From the NCBI GenBank assembly GCA_902514225.1, contig CABXPN010000001.1, positions 18,776-82,775 on the forward strand: DNA of 64,000 nucleotides, written 5' to 3'. Positions within the stretch are counted from its first letter, which is position 1; each line of letters begins with the position of its first letter. The notes beneath the pieces are model-generated. The model made no database searches and had not been told where the DNA came from. It was given only the letters and a program-made list of their open reading frames with translations. This stretch comes from an uncultured Bacteroidota bacterium (lineage in GTDB: Bacteria > Bacteroidota > Bacteroidia > Flavobacteriales > BACL11). The position numbers and the translations under genes were made by a program. Shown here one piece after another: positions 6,552 through 15,818 of the stretch.

Positions 6552-8927
6552 ATGACAAAGAAAAAAACTATCCTAACTAAAAATAAAAAATCAGAAGGAT
6601 TTGAAAACTTTAAAGAACTCTTTAAAAATGAAAACAATCAGAAAGTTTTCGGATTTATATTTATTCTATTTTCAGTATACTTTCTGATATCTTTTAGTTC
6701 CTCCTTTTTTAATTGGAAAGAAGATTATGATATTGTAAAAAACAATTCATGGTTTTCTGTGCTAACCAACTCTGAAATAACAATTCATAATTCCCTTGGG
6801 AAATTCGGAGCATTATTTTCCTACTTGTTTGTTTATGTTTGTTTCGGAATAAGTGCGTATGTCATACCGTTATTCTTATTTTTCTCTGGAGTTCAGTTAT
6901 TAGGATATCATCTTATTTGTTTAAAAAACTTTATTCGTCAATCAATATGGATACTTATTTGGACTCCTATATTTATATATCACACATTCGAATCTCAGGT
7001 TTTTGCAGGAGGAGCAGGATTAGTTAGCTCTGATTTTTTAAATTCAGTTTTAGGTTCAGTAGGAACAACACTATTACTTATTACAACCTTCCTTATTTTC
7101 TTAACTTTAAAGTTTAACATCACTCCTCAGAAAATAATTGATTTTATAAATAGTTTAAAGCCACAAAAAAATAAAGAGAGAAAAATTGAAACGATTGAAG
7201 AAGTAACAGAAACTATAAGACCTACAGAAGTAAAACCAAAAACTGAGTTAAAAGTAAAAGAAGCTATTCAACCAACAATAACAGAAATTACTCCACCAAA
7301 ACCTACAGAAACCCCTAAAAATGAAGGTGAAGATTTGGGTATCAGCATAAATAAAATAGAAGAGGAAGAAACTTTAGAAGAAACAGAAATACAAAAAAAA
7401 TTAAAAGAATTAGGAGATTTCGACCCTACTTTAGAATTATCATCTTACAAATTCCCTACTACAGATTTACTAAATAATTATGGTAGTGGAGAGATAAATA
7501 TAGACAAAGAAGAACTAGAAGCAAACAAACAAAAAATTGTTGATACACTAGCAAATTACAAAATCGGCATTGCTTCTATTTCTGCAACAATTGGACCAAC
7601 AATTACACTTTATGAAATTGTACCAGAAGCAGGAGTGAAAATATCTAAAATTAAAAACCTAGAAGATGACATTGCACTTAGTTTGGCAGCTATAGGAATT
7701 AGAATTATCGCTCCTATTCCTGGGAGAGGTACAATTGGTATTGAAGTTCCGAACAATGATGCCACTACAGTATCAATGAGTACTGTTCTGAAATCCGAGA
7801 AATTCCAAAATAGTGACATGGATTTACCTATTGCTTTTGGTAAAACAATATCAAACGAAACATTTGTTGTGGATTTGGCAAAAATGCCACACTTATTAAT
7901 GGCAGGTGCTACAGGACAAGGTAAATCTGTTGGATTAAATGCCATACTTACTTCCTTACTTTACAAGAAACACCCAAGCCAAGTAAAGTTTGTTTTAGTT
8001 GACCCAAAAAAGGTGGAACTTACTCTTTTCAATAAAATTGAAAGACATTTTCTGGCAAAATTACCAGACACAGAAGAAGCTATTATTACCGACACAAAAA
8101 AGGTAGTAAACACAGTAAACTCCCTTTGTATTGAGATGGACCAAAGGTACGAACTACTTAAAAATGCTATGTGCAGGAACTTAAAAGAGTATAACAAAAA
8201 GTTTATTGCTCGTAAGCTAAATCCGAATGACGGACATAGATATTTACCATATATTGTTTTAGTAATTGATGAATTTGCCGACCTAATTATGACTGCAGGT
8301 AAGGAGATCGAAACTCCAATTGCAAGGTTAGCTCAGCTGGCAAGAGCTATTGGAATACATTTAATTGTTGCTACGCAACGGCCTTCCGTTAATGTTATTA
8401 CAGGTATTATAAAAGCAAATTTCCCTGCAAGAGCTGCATTTAGAGTAACATCCAGAATTGACTCCAGAACAATATTAGATTCTGGTGGTGCTGACCAGCT
8501 TATAGGTAAGGGAGATATGCTTATCTCAAGCGGAAATGATTTAGTACGTTTGCAGTGTGCTTTTATTGACACTCCGGAAGTAGAAAAGATTTGTGATTTT
8601 ATAGGAAGCCAAAGAGCGTATCCGGATGCTTATTTATTACCAGAATATGTTGGTGATACGGAAGGGACAGGAAATGATGCAGATTTAGATAACAGAGACG
8701 CACTATTTGATGATGCTGCTCGTTTGGTAGTCAGTATGCAGACTGGTAGTACATCAAACATACAAAGAAGAATGAAGATTGGATACAACAGAGCAGGGAG
8801 AATAATTGATGAACTAGAAGCTGCTGGTGTGGTTGGTCCTTTTGAAGGTAGTAAAGCCAGACAAGTACTTGTTAAAAGTGAAATGGAATTAGATGAACTC
8901 TTAAATAATTTAAATAGTAATGAATAA
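6552..8927 (+). CDS. ftsK: DNA translocase FtsK/SpoIIIE family
   Basis: Septum-anchored DNA pump that clears chromosome DNA during division. Four or five hydrophobic segments fill residues 30-190 (for example FGFIFILFSVYFLISF), followed by a short Pro/Glu/Lys/Thr-rich linker to about residue 300. The motor domain has Walker A GATGQGKS (452-459) and Walker B VLVIDEFADLI (about 569-579). The C-terminal winged-helix gamma domain (DNRDALFDDAARLVV onward, about 713-791) recognises polar DNA signals in the family. The 791-residue length is normal for Bacteroidota. The lolA start overlaps its end by eight bases. Confidence 0.95.
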   Translation: MTKKKTILTKNKKSEGFENFKELFKNENNQKVFGFIFILFSVYFLISFSSSFFNWKEDYDIVKNNSWFSVLTNSEITIHNSLGKFGALFSYLFVYVCFGISAYVIPLFLFFSGVQLLGYHLICLKNFIRQSIWILIWTPIFIYHTFESQVFAGGAGLVSSDFLNSVLGSVGTTLLLITTFLIFLTLKFNITPQKIIDFINSLKPQKNKERKIETIEEVTETIRPTEVKPKTELKVKEAIQPTITEITPPKPTETPKNEGEDLGISINKIEEEETLEETEIQKKLKELGDFDPTLELSSYKFPTTDLLNNYGSGEINIDKEELEANKQKIVDTLANYKIGIASISATIGPTITLYEIVPEAGVKISKIKNLEDDIALSLAAIGIRIIAPIPGRGTIGIEVPNNDATTVSMSTVLKSEKFQNSDMDLPIAFGKTISNETFVVDLAKMPHLLMAGATGQGKSVGLNAILTSLLYKKHPSQVKFVLVDPKKVELTLFNKIERHFLAKLPDTEEAIITDTKKVVNTVNSLCIEMDQRYELLKNAMCRNLKEYNKKFIARKLNPNDGHRYLPYIVLVIDEFADLIMTAGKEIETPIARLAQLARAIGIHLIVATQRPSVNVITGIIKANFPARAAFRVTSRIDSRTILDSGGADQLIGKGDMLISSGNDLVRLQCAFIDTPEVEKICDFIGSQRAYPDAYLLPEYVGDTEGTGNDADLDNRDALFDDAARLVVSMQTGSTSNIQRRMKIGYNRAGRIIDELEAAGVVGPFEGSKARQVLVKSEMELDELLNNLNSNE

Positions 8928-9558
8928 AATACTTTCTGTATTTATAGCAATAATTATTACAACCTTTAACTCTTTTGGGCAAGATGAAGTTGCAAAACAA
9001 ATTTTAGATCAGCTATCCGAAAAAAGTAAATCTTACACAGATATTTATACTAAATTTAATTTTAATTTCTCCAACTCATCACAAGAGATAGATGAAAACT
9101 CAGAAGGGAAAATATGGATAAAAGAGGATATGTACAAATTAGATATGTCATCAGACCTTTCGATTATTAACAATGGAGAAACACTTTGGTATTTCATGAA
9201 GGATGTACCAGAAGTACAAATAATGGAAAACGACCCTGATGATGAAATGAATCCATCTAACATATTTACAATCTATGAAAAAGGATATAAATATGAGTAT
9301 AAAGGTGCTAGTTCTGAAGGTAATAAAAGAGTACACAGTATAAACCTGTACCCAGAAAAAAGTGGTACTATAATTAAATTTACAATTAATATTGATGCAG
9401 AAAAAACCGAACTTACATCCATTAAACTTTACGACAGAGATGGTGGAATTACTACATACACTATAAATAAGTTTGTTACGAACTCTGGGATTCCGGAAAG
9501 TACTTTTATATTTAAAAAGAAACATCACCCAGGAGTAGAGGTTATCGATTTAAGATAA
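8920..9558 (+). CDS. lolA: Outer-membrane lipoprotein carrier protein LolA
   Basis: A 212-residue periplasmic chaperone that carries lipoproteins from the inner to the outer membrane. It has a signal peptide (MNKILSVFIAIIITTFNSFG) and the LolA fold pattern: an amphipathic strand region with GKIWIKEDMYKLDM near 65, GETLWYFMKDVPEVQIME near 87 and PSNIFTIYEKGYKY near 112. The ftsK-lolA order is common in Bacteroidota and the overlap of eight bases suggests coupled translation. Confidence 0.88.
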   Translation: MNKILSVFIAIIITTFNSFGQDEVAKQILDQLSEKSKSYTDIYTKFNFNFSNSSQEIDENSEGKIWIKEDMYKLDMSSDLSIINNGETLWYFMKDVPEVQIMENDPDDEMNPSNIFTIYEKGYKYEYKGASSEGNKRVHSINLYPEKSGTIIKFTINIDAEKTELTSIKLYDRDGGITTYTINKFVTNSGIPESTFIFKKKHHPGVEVIDLR

Positions 9559-9582
9559 ATTTCTTAATCCTCTCGTTAAGAT

Positions 9583-9789
9583 AAGGTAACTGATAATTCT
9601 GATGATTATAAGCCAGGAGATATTGTTTATTGGAGACTTGGTGGGAAAACAGACCATACCGGTATTGTTACGCACCTAAAAAAGGAAGTCGGAACACCAT
9701 TAATGGTTCATAACATCTGTTGCGGACAAAACCTAGATGATTGCCTTTTTGACTACGATATTTACAAACATTTTAGATATAAGAAGTAA
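9583..9789 (+). pseudogene. Remnant of a DUF1287-family gene (C-terminal third only)
   Basis: In this frame the bases encode DNSDDYKPGDIVYWRLGG, then DHTGIVTHLKK, then MVHNICCGQNLDDCLFDYDI and KHFRY before a TAA at 9787. This fits the C-terminal third of DUF1287 proteins (E. coli YijF type), where PGDIV.W, H.GIV and HNIG.G...ED.LF are conserved. There is an in-frame TAA at 9577-9579 and no ATG, GTG or TTG before the conserved region, so the N-terminal two thirds are gone. The remnant ends directly against the stop of the minus-strand gene at 9790. It is too short to show in a standard gene call. Confidence 0.72.
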
Positions 9790-11070
9790 CTATTTAATAA
9801 GCAATACATCTCCTACTCTTTTTTGTTGAGCTCCCATTTCATCAGTAATAATAATTGCCCAAGCATATTTTCCTGCAATTGCATTTTCTCCATCCCAACC
9901 TTCTTCTACTTTATCTGTTCTATAAACCTCTGTTCCCCAACGATTATAGATAATAAATTGATAAGATTCATATTTTCCCATACGGAAACCTTTCGGTTTA
10001 AATAATTCGTTCTTTCCATCACCATCAGGAGTAAAAGTATTCGGAATATATAAGATAAAATCGTACATCACTTTAATACTATGAGAAACAGAATCAATAC
10101 AATTATTACTATCAACAACAGTTAGCATAACATCATACATTCCCGGATCATTAAATATATGTATCGGATTTTCTTCTGTACTAAAACTACTGTCACCAAA
10201 ATTCCAGAGTACAGGAAGAGAATTTTCAGTTGTATTGTTAAATGTAACTTCCGGATACAATGTAGATGCAACCCTAGGATTAAAATCGAATGAAGCATCC
10301 GGAATATGAAAAATATTTAATTCTCTTGTTATGGAATCCGAGCATCCCATATCCGAAATTACTTTAAGACTAACATCAAAAACATCAGCATCCTGATACA
10401 AATGGTTTATATTCTGACCAGAATCATAATTTCCGTCACCTAAATTCCAGATCCAATTTACAATACTACCACTACTTATTACTGATAAGTCAATCAAATT
10501 TGTTTCAGACTCAAAACATATACCATCAATCCCAAATTCTGCAATCGGGTTCGGATACACTATAATATCTATTCCGTTAGATGTATTTGTACATCCATTA
10601 GTATCAGCAACTACAATATAATACAATCCTGTTGTGTCTGCTTGTATGCTTTGTGTGTTCAGTCCGTTATTCCACATTAAAGTAGTGTACATTGAATCTG
10701 AAATAAGATTTACAAAATTTCCTTCACAGAAGAACAAAGCGCCATCTGCATATATCTGAGGATTTGGTTTCGGATGAACCTCCACTAAAATACTATCTTC
10801 TCCTGTACATAAATTAGCATCTGTCTCCAAAACATGGAGCCAAAACATACCCGTATTGTTAAGGTCAATTAGAATATGTTCTGTTCCATTTCCGGAAGTT
10901 ATAGTTGCTATATTATTTGTTGCTTTCACAGTCCAATTATAAGTAGAACCTACTATAAGCGGAACTGCAAAATTTTCGTCAGTATCTCCCTCACAAAGAT
11001 GTAAAACACTCTGGGATGAAACACTACTACTAAATAGTAGAAAAATTAATATGTATTTTAGTTTGTTCAA
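9790..11070 (-). CDS. Secreted PKD-domain protein with type B T9SS sorting domain
   Basis: A 426-residue exported protein. It has a signal peptide (MNKLKYILIFLLFSSSVSS), an N-terminal PKD-like module, an Ig/SprB-like segment (SDSMYTTLMWNNGLNTQSI), and two PKD domains recognised by WIWNLGDGNYDSGQNINHLY and PVLWNFGDSSFSTEENPIHIF. The C-terminal 85 residues are the gliding-motility-associated (type B) sorting domain: YIPNTFTPDGDGKNE, then YNRWGTEVYRTD and GWDGENAIAGKYAWAI. This domain routes the protein through the type IX system to the cell surface. It is the last gene of a three-gene cluster of secreted repeat proteins, seven bases after the previous stop. The exact partner or ligand is unknown. 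Confidence 0.9.
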   Translation of the reverse strand: MNKLKYILIFLLFSSSVSSQSVLHLCEGDTDENFAVPLIVGSTYNWTVKATNNIATITSGNGTEHILIDLNNTGMFWLHVLETDANLCTGEDSILVEVHPKPNPQIYADGALFFCEGNFVNLISDSMYTTLMWNNGLNTQSIQADTTGLYYIVVADTNGCTNTSNGIDIIVYPNPIAEFGIDGICFESETNLIDLSVISSGSIVNWIWNLGDGNYDSGQNINHLYQDADVFDVSLKVISDMGCSDSITRELNIFHIPDASFDFNPRVASTLYPEVTFNNTTENSLPVLWNFGDSSFSTEENPIHIFNDPGMYDVMLTVVDSNNCIDSVSHSIKVMYDFILYIPNTFTPDGDGKNELFKPKGFRMGKYESYQFIIYNRWGTEVYRTDKVEEGWDGENAIAGKYAWAIIITDEMGAQQKRVGDVLLIK

Positions 11071-11077
11071 CTTTATA

Positions 11078-12652
11078 TTACCAGTGGTTTATTGGTCCTG
11101 TTGTTGGTACTGCATAAATTTCTAATGTTACAATTGCCTCAGGGCTCTGACATCCATTCTGAGATTCAGTAACATAATATGTATAAATTCCTACTGCCGT
11201 TTGACCAGTAGAAAATGGAGAGTTGTTCCCTACAATATTTGTAAGAGCTGCATCATCATACCATGTAAATGTAGTCCCTACACCAGTAGCAGTTAAATCA
11301 GGAATTGTTGTACCAAAACAAGCGTTTACATTAGACGTAATTGGAACAGAAGTAAAAGAGTTAATAGTTAAAGTAACTGTTGTTGCAGAACTTTCACATC
11401 CATTTGAATTTGTCTCAGTTACATAATATGTATATACTCCCGCGCTAGTCTGCCCAGTAGAAAAGGTAGAACCCGTACCAATTTGAGTGTTTAATACAGG
11501 ATCAGAATACCATATAGAATTCGTCCCACTTGAAGATAAATCCGGAATTACTCCTCCCACACAAGCGGTCTGATTCGCAGCAGTTGGTGCAGCAGGTAGA
11601 GCGTAAATTTCTAAAGTAGTCAGTGATGATAAACTCTCGCAACCATTTACATCTGTAGTAGTAGCATAATAAGTATATATTCCTACTGAAGATTGTCCTG
11701 TTACAAGATTATTCCCTGTACCAACTTGAGCTGTTAACGCTGCATTAGAATACCAAACAATATTACTTCCAATTGCATTTAAATCTGGAATAGTAGTACC
11801 AAAGCATGCTGTCTGATTTGTAGTGGTTGGTGCATTAGGTAGTGAATAAATCTCTAGAGTAGCAATTGTGTAGTAACTTTCACATCCATTTCCGTCATTC
11901 TGAGTTGCATAATAAGTATATACTCCAGCAGCAGATTGTCCAGTTGCAAAATTATTACCCGTACCTACTTGAACTGTTAATGCAGCATCAGAATACCAAA
12001 CAATATTATTTCCTGAAGCAGTTAAATTTGGTATAGTAGTTCCTAAACAAGCAGTCTGGCTAGTTGTAGTTGGAGCATTCGGTAGAGAATAAATCTCTAA
12101 AGTAACAGCAATCGAAGGACCTTCACATCCATTCAAAGATTCTGTAACATAATAGGTGTACAAACCTACTGATGTTTGTCCAGTTGCAAAGCTATTACCC
12201 GTACCAACTTGAATAGTTAATGCAGCATCAGAATACCAAGTAACATTACTTCCAATTGCTGTTAAATCAGGAATTGTTGTACCAAAACAAGCTGTCTGAC
12301 TTGTAGCAATAGTTGCTGTAGGTAATGGATTAACTGTTACATCTACTGTAATTGGGAAACCAATGCAACCATTTGCATCTGTTTCAATTACAGAAACAGT
12401 ATAGACACCTGGAGTAAATCCCCAATTTACTGTTATATTATCAGTAGTAGAGCCATTAATAATAGTTCCTCCTCCAGTTATACTCCACTGATAAGTAGAA
12501 CCTGGAGTGGGTGGATTAATTAAATACGGTTCAACGGAACCTGCACATACCGTTTGAAACGGAGATGTATTTGTTTGTGCAAACATCAGGCTAGATGTAA
12601 GCAAGAATATTCCTAAGAATATTCTGTTTAATACTTTGTTTTTTGTTTTCAT
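11078..12652 (-). CDS. Secreted Ig-like (CHU_C-associated) tandem-repeat protein
   Basis: A 524-residue exported protein with a signal peptide (to about residue 25, LMFAQ), one PKD-like module (about 30-110) and five tandem Ig-like modules of about 80 residues (113-517). Each module has the pattern QTAC.GTTIPDL, then WYSDAALT, VGTGN, TGQ, GVYTYYVTE and NGCES. The pair of cysteines per module probably forms a disulfide. No full type A or type B sorting domain is present; the protein ends abruptly after the last module with PTTGPINHW. The upstream neighbour ends in a similar tail. It probably acts as a surface adhesin or filament part; the role is inferred only from architecture. Confidence 0.85.
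   Translation of the reverse strand: MKTKNKVLNRIFLGIFLLTSSLMFAQTNTSPFQTVCAGSVEPYLINPPTPGSTYQWSITGGGTIINGSTTDNITVNWGFTPGVYTVSVIETDANGCIGFPITVDVTVNPLPTATIATSQTACFGTTIPDLTAIGSNVTWYSDAALTIQVGTGNSFATGQTSVGLYTYYVTESLNGCEGPSIAVTLEIYSLPNAPTTTSQTACLGTTIPNLTASGNNIVWYSDAALTVQVGTGNNFATGQSAAGVYTYYATQNDGNGCESYYTIATLEIYSLPNAPTTTNQTACFGTTIPDLNAIGSNIVWYSNAALTAQVGTGNNLVTGQSSVGIYTYYATTTDVNGCESLSSLTTLEIYALPAAPTAANQTACVGGVIPDLSSSGTNSIWYSDPVLNTQIGTGSTFSTGQTSAGVYTYYVTETNSNGCESSATTVTLTINSFTSVPITSNVNACFGTTIPDLTATGVGTTFTWYDDAALTNIVGNNSPFSTGQTAVGIYTYYVTESQNGCQSPEAIVTLEIYAVPTTGPINHW
11101..12316 (-). repeat. Five tandem ~240-nt coding repeats (Ig-like modules)
   Basis: Five successive copies of a module of 80-82 codons, recognisable at protein level by QTAC and TGQ landmarks and also similar at DNA level. 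Modules two and three (counting from the N-terminus) are the most alike, which suggests expansion by unequal crossing-over. Confidence 0.8.
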
Positions 12653-12684
12653 GACCTTAACATTTTTAGTGATTAATAATTATC

Positions 12685-14520
12685 TTAATTGTGATTTATT
12701 GGTTGAGTTGCAACAATAGAAATTGGCACCACAATAACTGGTGACCAAGCTCCGGTATTACAACCATTTTCTTCTCTAACTCTAACTCTAAATTGAGTTG
12801 AGTTTCCTATATTATTATATGTTTGTGGATTTGATGTTGACATCCCAGGATTTGTCATATTTATCCAACCTCCTCCATTATTAAACTGAAATCTATACCT
12901 GTTTACTGGTATAGAAGTAGAAGCTGTGAGTAAAATACTCTCACCTAAACATGCAGGATTAGGGATAGTTGAGAGAGTAGCTGTTGGAAGTGGATTTACT
13001 GTTATTGTTACTACATCTGTTGCAATACAACCACCGGAGGTAAATGTACATGTATAAGTTGTTGAAGATGTAATCCCAGAACTAAAAATTGGATTTTGAA
13101 CATTAGGGTCTACAAAATCAGATGCTGGGCTCCAAGAATAATTTCCGATAGATGAAGAAGTTGAGCTTAATGAATTAGGAACAGCTCCATTACAAATTGT
13201 CTGACTACCGCTTGCAGTAACAGAAACATTAGAAGATCCTCCAACAACTGCAGTATCTGTAGCTCCACATCCATTTGCATCTGTAATAGTAACTAAGTAA
13301 GCTCCTGAAAATAAATTTGTTGCAGTCTGTGTAGTTTGTCCATCTGACCATAGATAAGTTACCGGAGTTGCCACTGAACCATTTACTTGAATAGTATAAT
13401 CTTCAGTTTCTCCAAAATAAGCTATGCTATCATCACAAGCATTTGCCTGATTAGTTGGCTGATACTGATAATTCTGCATTACAATTCTCATTCTACTTTG
13501 ACCAGGAATTGCATTTGAAGGAACTGTAAAGTTAATTGTATGGCTTGATGGACTTTGTGTGGGTGGAATAGTTGTAATTGTTTCATTTATATCATCAAAA
13601 TCCCCATCGATATTCCAATCAACATAGATATTTGCAATGTCTTCAAGAGAAAAACCGCCTGTGTGACAGGTTCCTAGATCTAAATCAATATTATAATTAT
13701 TTCCAGGAGTAACATCTGCTGATTGTAAAGTAAAATCAGAATATACATTACAAATAGATGATGTATTATTTGTTATGGAGTTATTATCACCTGTAAGATT
13801 TACGTTATTAATAGTAGAGTATTGTGAATACTGAGGAAAAGATAAACAATAATTATTCAGAGCAGACGCTCCAACTCCGGTAATATTTACAGTAGCAGAT
13901 CCGCTTTGAGTGCATGTAGAATTGGTTACTGTAGTGGATAAATTCATTGGTGCTAACTGACTTATTCCGAAATTTTCTATTCCACAAGATTGTCCATTTA
14001 CAAATACTTCATAAGTATGAGAACCTCCGCATAAATTAGAAAAAGGATCAATAACTGGTAATTGAGATAAAGCATCTATAGAATAAGTATAAATATTTGG
14101 TGTAATTGGATCAGTAAGATTCATGCTAATCATGACATTACATTCATTTGGACAAGCTTGAGTAGGATTAGATTGGATACTTACTATTGGCATCCTAATC
14201 TCAAAAGTATCTGAATATATAATACTAGGACATGAAGAGGAATAAGGAGAAGATGCGGTAATGACATAAAAACCTGCATCTAAGTCTGTTCGGATAGTAC
14301 CACCATAACCTCCACCACCATTATAAGATTGTCCGTTTGTAATATTTTGCCAAGAATAATTTAGATAAGTTGCTTGTATTATTTGAGCAGATCCTACTGC
14401 TCCACCATCAGGACATGCAATATGAGAAATGTTTGCAGTATCTACATTTACAGTACATTGAGCAAAAATAATATGGCTTAATAAACTGAAAATTAGTAAA
14501 ATATAGAAATGCTTTTTCAC
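12685..14520 (-). CDS. Secreted GEVED/SprB-repeat surface protein
   Basis: A 611-residue exported protein with a signal peptide (MKKHFYILLIFSLLSHIIFAQ). A central GEVED-type domain is clear from IYVDWNIDGDFDDINE, IPGQSRMRIVMQ and YFGETEDYTIQV. It is followed by a SprB-like repeat (TYLWSDGQTTQTATNLFSGA), a PKD-like module (about 430-510) and a final Ig-like module. It lacks a recognisable long sorting domain and ends in ATQPINHN, resembling the tail of the next gene's product. It is first of three cotranscribed-looking genes for surface proteins, with 32 bases to the next gene. The likely role is adhesion or gliding-associated surface structure, by architecture only. Confidence 0.83.
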   Translation of the reverse strand: MKKHFYILLIFSLLSHIIFAQCTVNVDTANISHIACPDGGAVGSAQIIQATYLNYSWQNITNGQSYNGGGGYGGTIRTDLDAGFYVITASSPYSSSCPSIIYSDTFEIRMPIVSIQSNPTQACPNECNVMISMNLTDPITPNIYTYSIDALSQLPVIDPFSNLCGGSHTYEVFVNGQSCGIENFGISQLAPMNLSTTVTNSTCTQSGSATVNITGVGASALNNYCLSFPQYSQYSTINNVNLTGDNNSITNNTSSICNVYSDFTLQSADVTPGNNYNIDLDLGTCHTGGFSLEDIANIYVDWNIDGDFDDINETITTIPPTQSPSSHTINFTVPSNAIPGQSRMRIVMQNYQYQPTNQANACDDSIAYFGETEDYTIQVNGSVATPVTYLWSDGQTTQTATNLFSGAYLVTITDANGCGATDTAVVGGSSNVSVTASGSQTICNGAVPNSLSSTSSSIGNYSWSPASDFVDPNVQNPIFSSGITSSTTYTCTFTSGGCIATDVVTITVNPLPTATLSTIPNPACLGESILLTASTSIPVNRYRFQFNNGGGWINMTNPGMSTSNPQTYNNIGNSTQFRVRVREENGCNTGAWSPVIVVPISIVATQPINHN

Positions 14521-14549
14521 AAAAAAGTTTTTCTACAAAGATAGAAAAT

Positions 14550-15818
14550 TTATTCTACAGGAATTAGTTGATAATCTGAATATCCGTAAAGCCTAACATC
14601 AGAGTTAATAAATCCGCTATTTTCATTTAGTTGAACAAAATTAAATTGAGTAATATCAGAACAAAAATGAAGTATTGATTTAAATGATAGTACAGAATAT
14701 ATATCCATTTCATGATTGTATTTACTTTCAAATTTATCTATCAGAAATCTATTCTCTAATGATGTGAAATCAAAATAATTAGAAATAGGAATCCTAACTT
14801 TAAGTTTCATTAGGCTTTCTATGTTTAATTTATCTCTAAATCTCCAAGAATTATCCCCAATTACAACAACATCTTTATCGACAGTACTCATAAATGAAAT
14901 TAGTCTATCAACAAAAACCTTTTCGTCTTCTAAGATTATATATAATGAGTTATCTTTCATTATTCTTAAACAACTTTTCTTTGAAACCTCACTTTGTGAA
15001 GAAAAATTATATTCATTGAATGGTAAAGAATCTTGATTTATTAATTTTACGAAACTATGTTTTAAAATCTTATTATTTTCATTAAAATCAATAAGTGTAA
15101 TTTCTCTATTTTCAGTATTAAATAGTTTTGTTTTATTTACAAATCTTTCAGTAGGTGTCAATAAATAAATATTCTTATTTCTTCTGACAAACTCTTCTCT
15201 TGAAGAAAGAGGATTAATAATTAAAGTTAAAGAACCTTTTTTGAAATGTTTCTTAACTAATCTAAAATTTTCATGTAATAACGGACCAAAAATAATATTT
15301 GATCTTTCAATATTCTTATTTAAAAGTATATCTTTAACTATTTGTTCGTCTCCTTCTGTATCATATACATTCAAGACAATCTTCTTACCTAAATTAGATA
15401 AGGAGTCAATAGAAAGAAATATCCCCTCAAGAAAACTTATTGCATATTTAGATTTTGGATGAACTTTTTTTGACGAACTAATATTCTGATTCTCATCAAG
15501 ATAAAAAGGTAATAATACGGAAATGTAAATTGTATCTGATTTTCTTATAGAATAATTAGAATCTAAAACAATAATTGTATCAAATACGATACTATCATTC
15601 TCAAATATCAATGTATCAATAATTATATTCTCTATTTTTAATTTCTCATCCAGAATAACAGTATCATTCTCTGCATCATATTTAGGAATTGTTGAATTGA
15701 TATCCTTCACATTACCACTTGCGTCATGATAACCAAACTTAATCTTCTCCTGAGATCTGCAAGAAACACTGCTAAATATCAAACACCAGATTACTATTAC
15801 ATTCAAGTTAAACTTCAT
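14550..15818 (-). CDS. Periplasmic-binding-protein (PBP1)-like lipoprotein
   Basis: A 422-residue exported protein. The N-terminus [20 protein letters not shown] has a hydrophobic segment ending at a cysteine, suggesting a lipoprotein, though the lipobox is weak. From about residue 95 (YISVLLPFYLDENQN) to the end it follows the type 1 periplasmic-binding fold: AISFLEGIFLSIDSLSNLGK, IIFGPLLHENFRLVKK, LIINPLSS and the closing YGYSDYQLI. Proteins of this group next to guaA in Flavobacteriia often carry LysM domains before the fold; none is visible here. The start at 15818 overlaps the guaA stop as TAATG. An in-frame Met three codons upstream is less likely. Ligand unknown. Confidence 0.7.
   Translation of the reverse strand: MKFNLNVIVIWCLIFSSVSCRSQEKIKFGYHDASGNVKDINSTIPKYDAENDTVILDEKLKIENIIIDTLIFENDSIVFDTIIVLDSNYSIRKSDTIYISVLLPFYLDENQNISSSKKVHPKSKYAISFLEGIFLSIDSLSNLGKKIVLNVYDTEGDEQIVKDILLNKNIERSNIIFGPLLHENFRLVKKHFKKGSLTLIINPLSSREEFVRRNKNIYLLTPTERFVNKTKLFNTENREITLIDFNENNKILKHSFVKLINQDSLPFNEYNFSSQSEVSKKSCLRIMKDNSLYIILEDEKVFVDRLISFMSTVDKDVVVIGDNSWRFRDKLNIESLMKLKVRIPISNYFDFTSLENRFLIDKFESKYNHEMDIYSVLSFKSILHFCSDITQFNFVQLNENSGFINSDVRLYGYSDYQLIPVE

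Noticed and set aside
11101..12316. Tandem repeats as a CRISPR-like array
   Set aside because: The repeat unit is about 240 bases, in frame, and encodes Ig-like protein modules.
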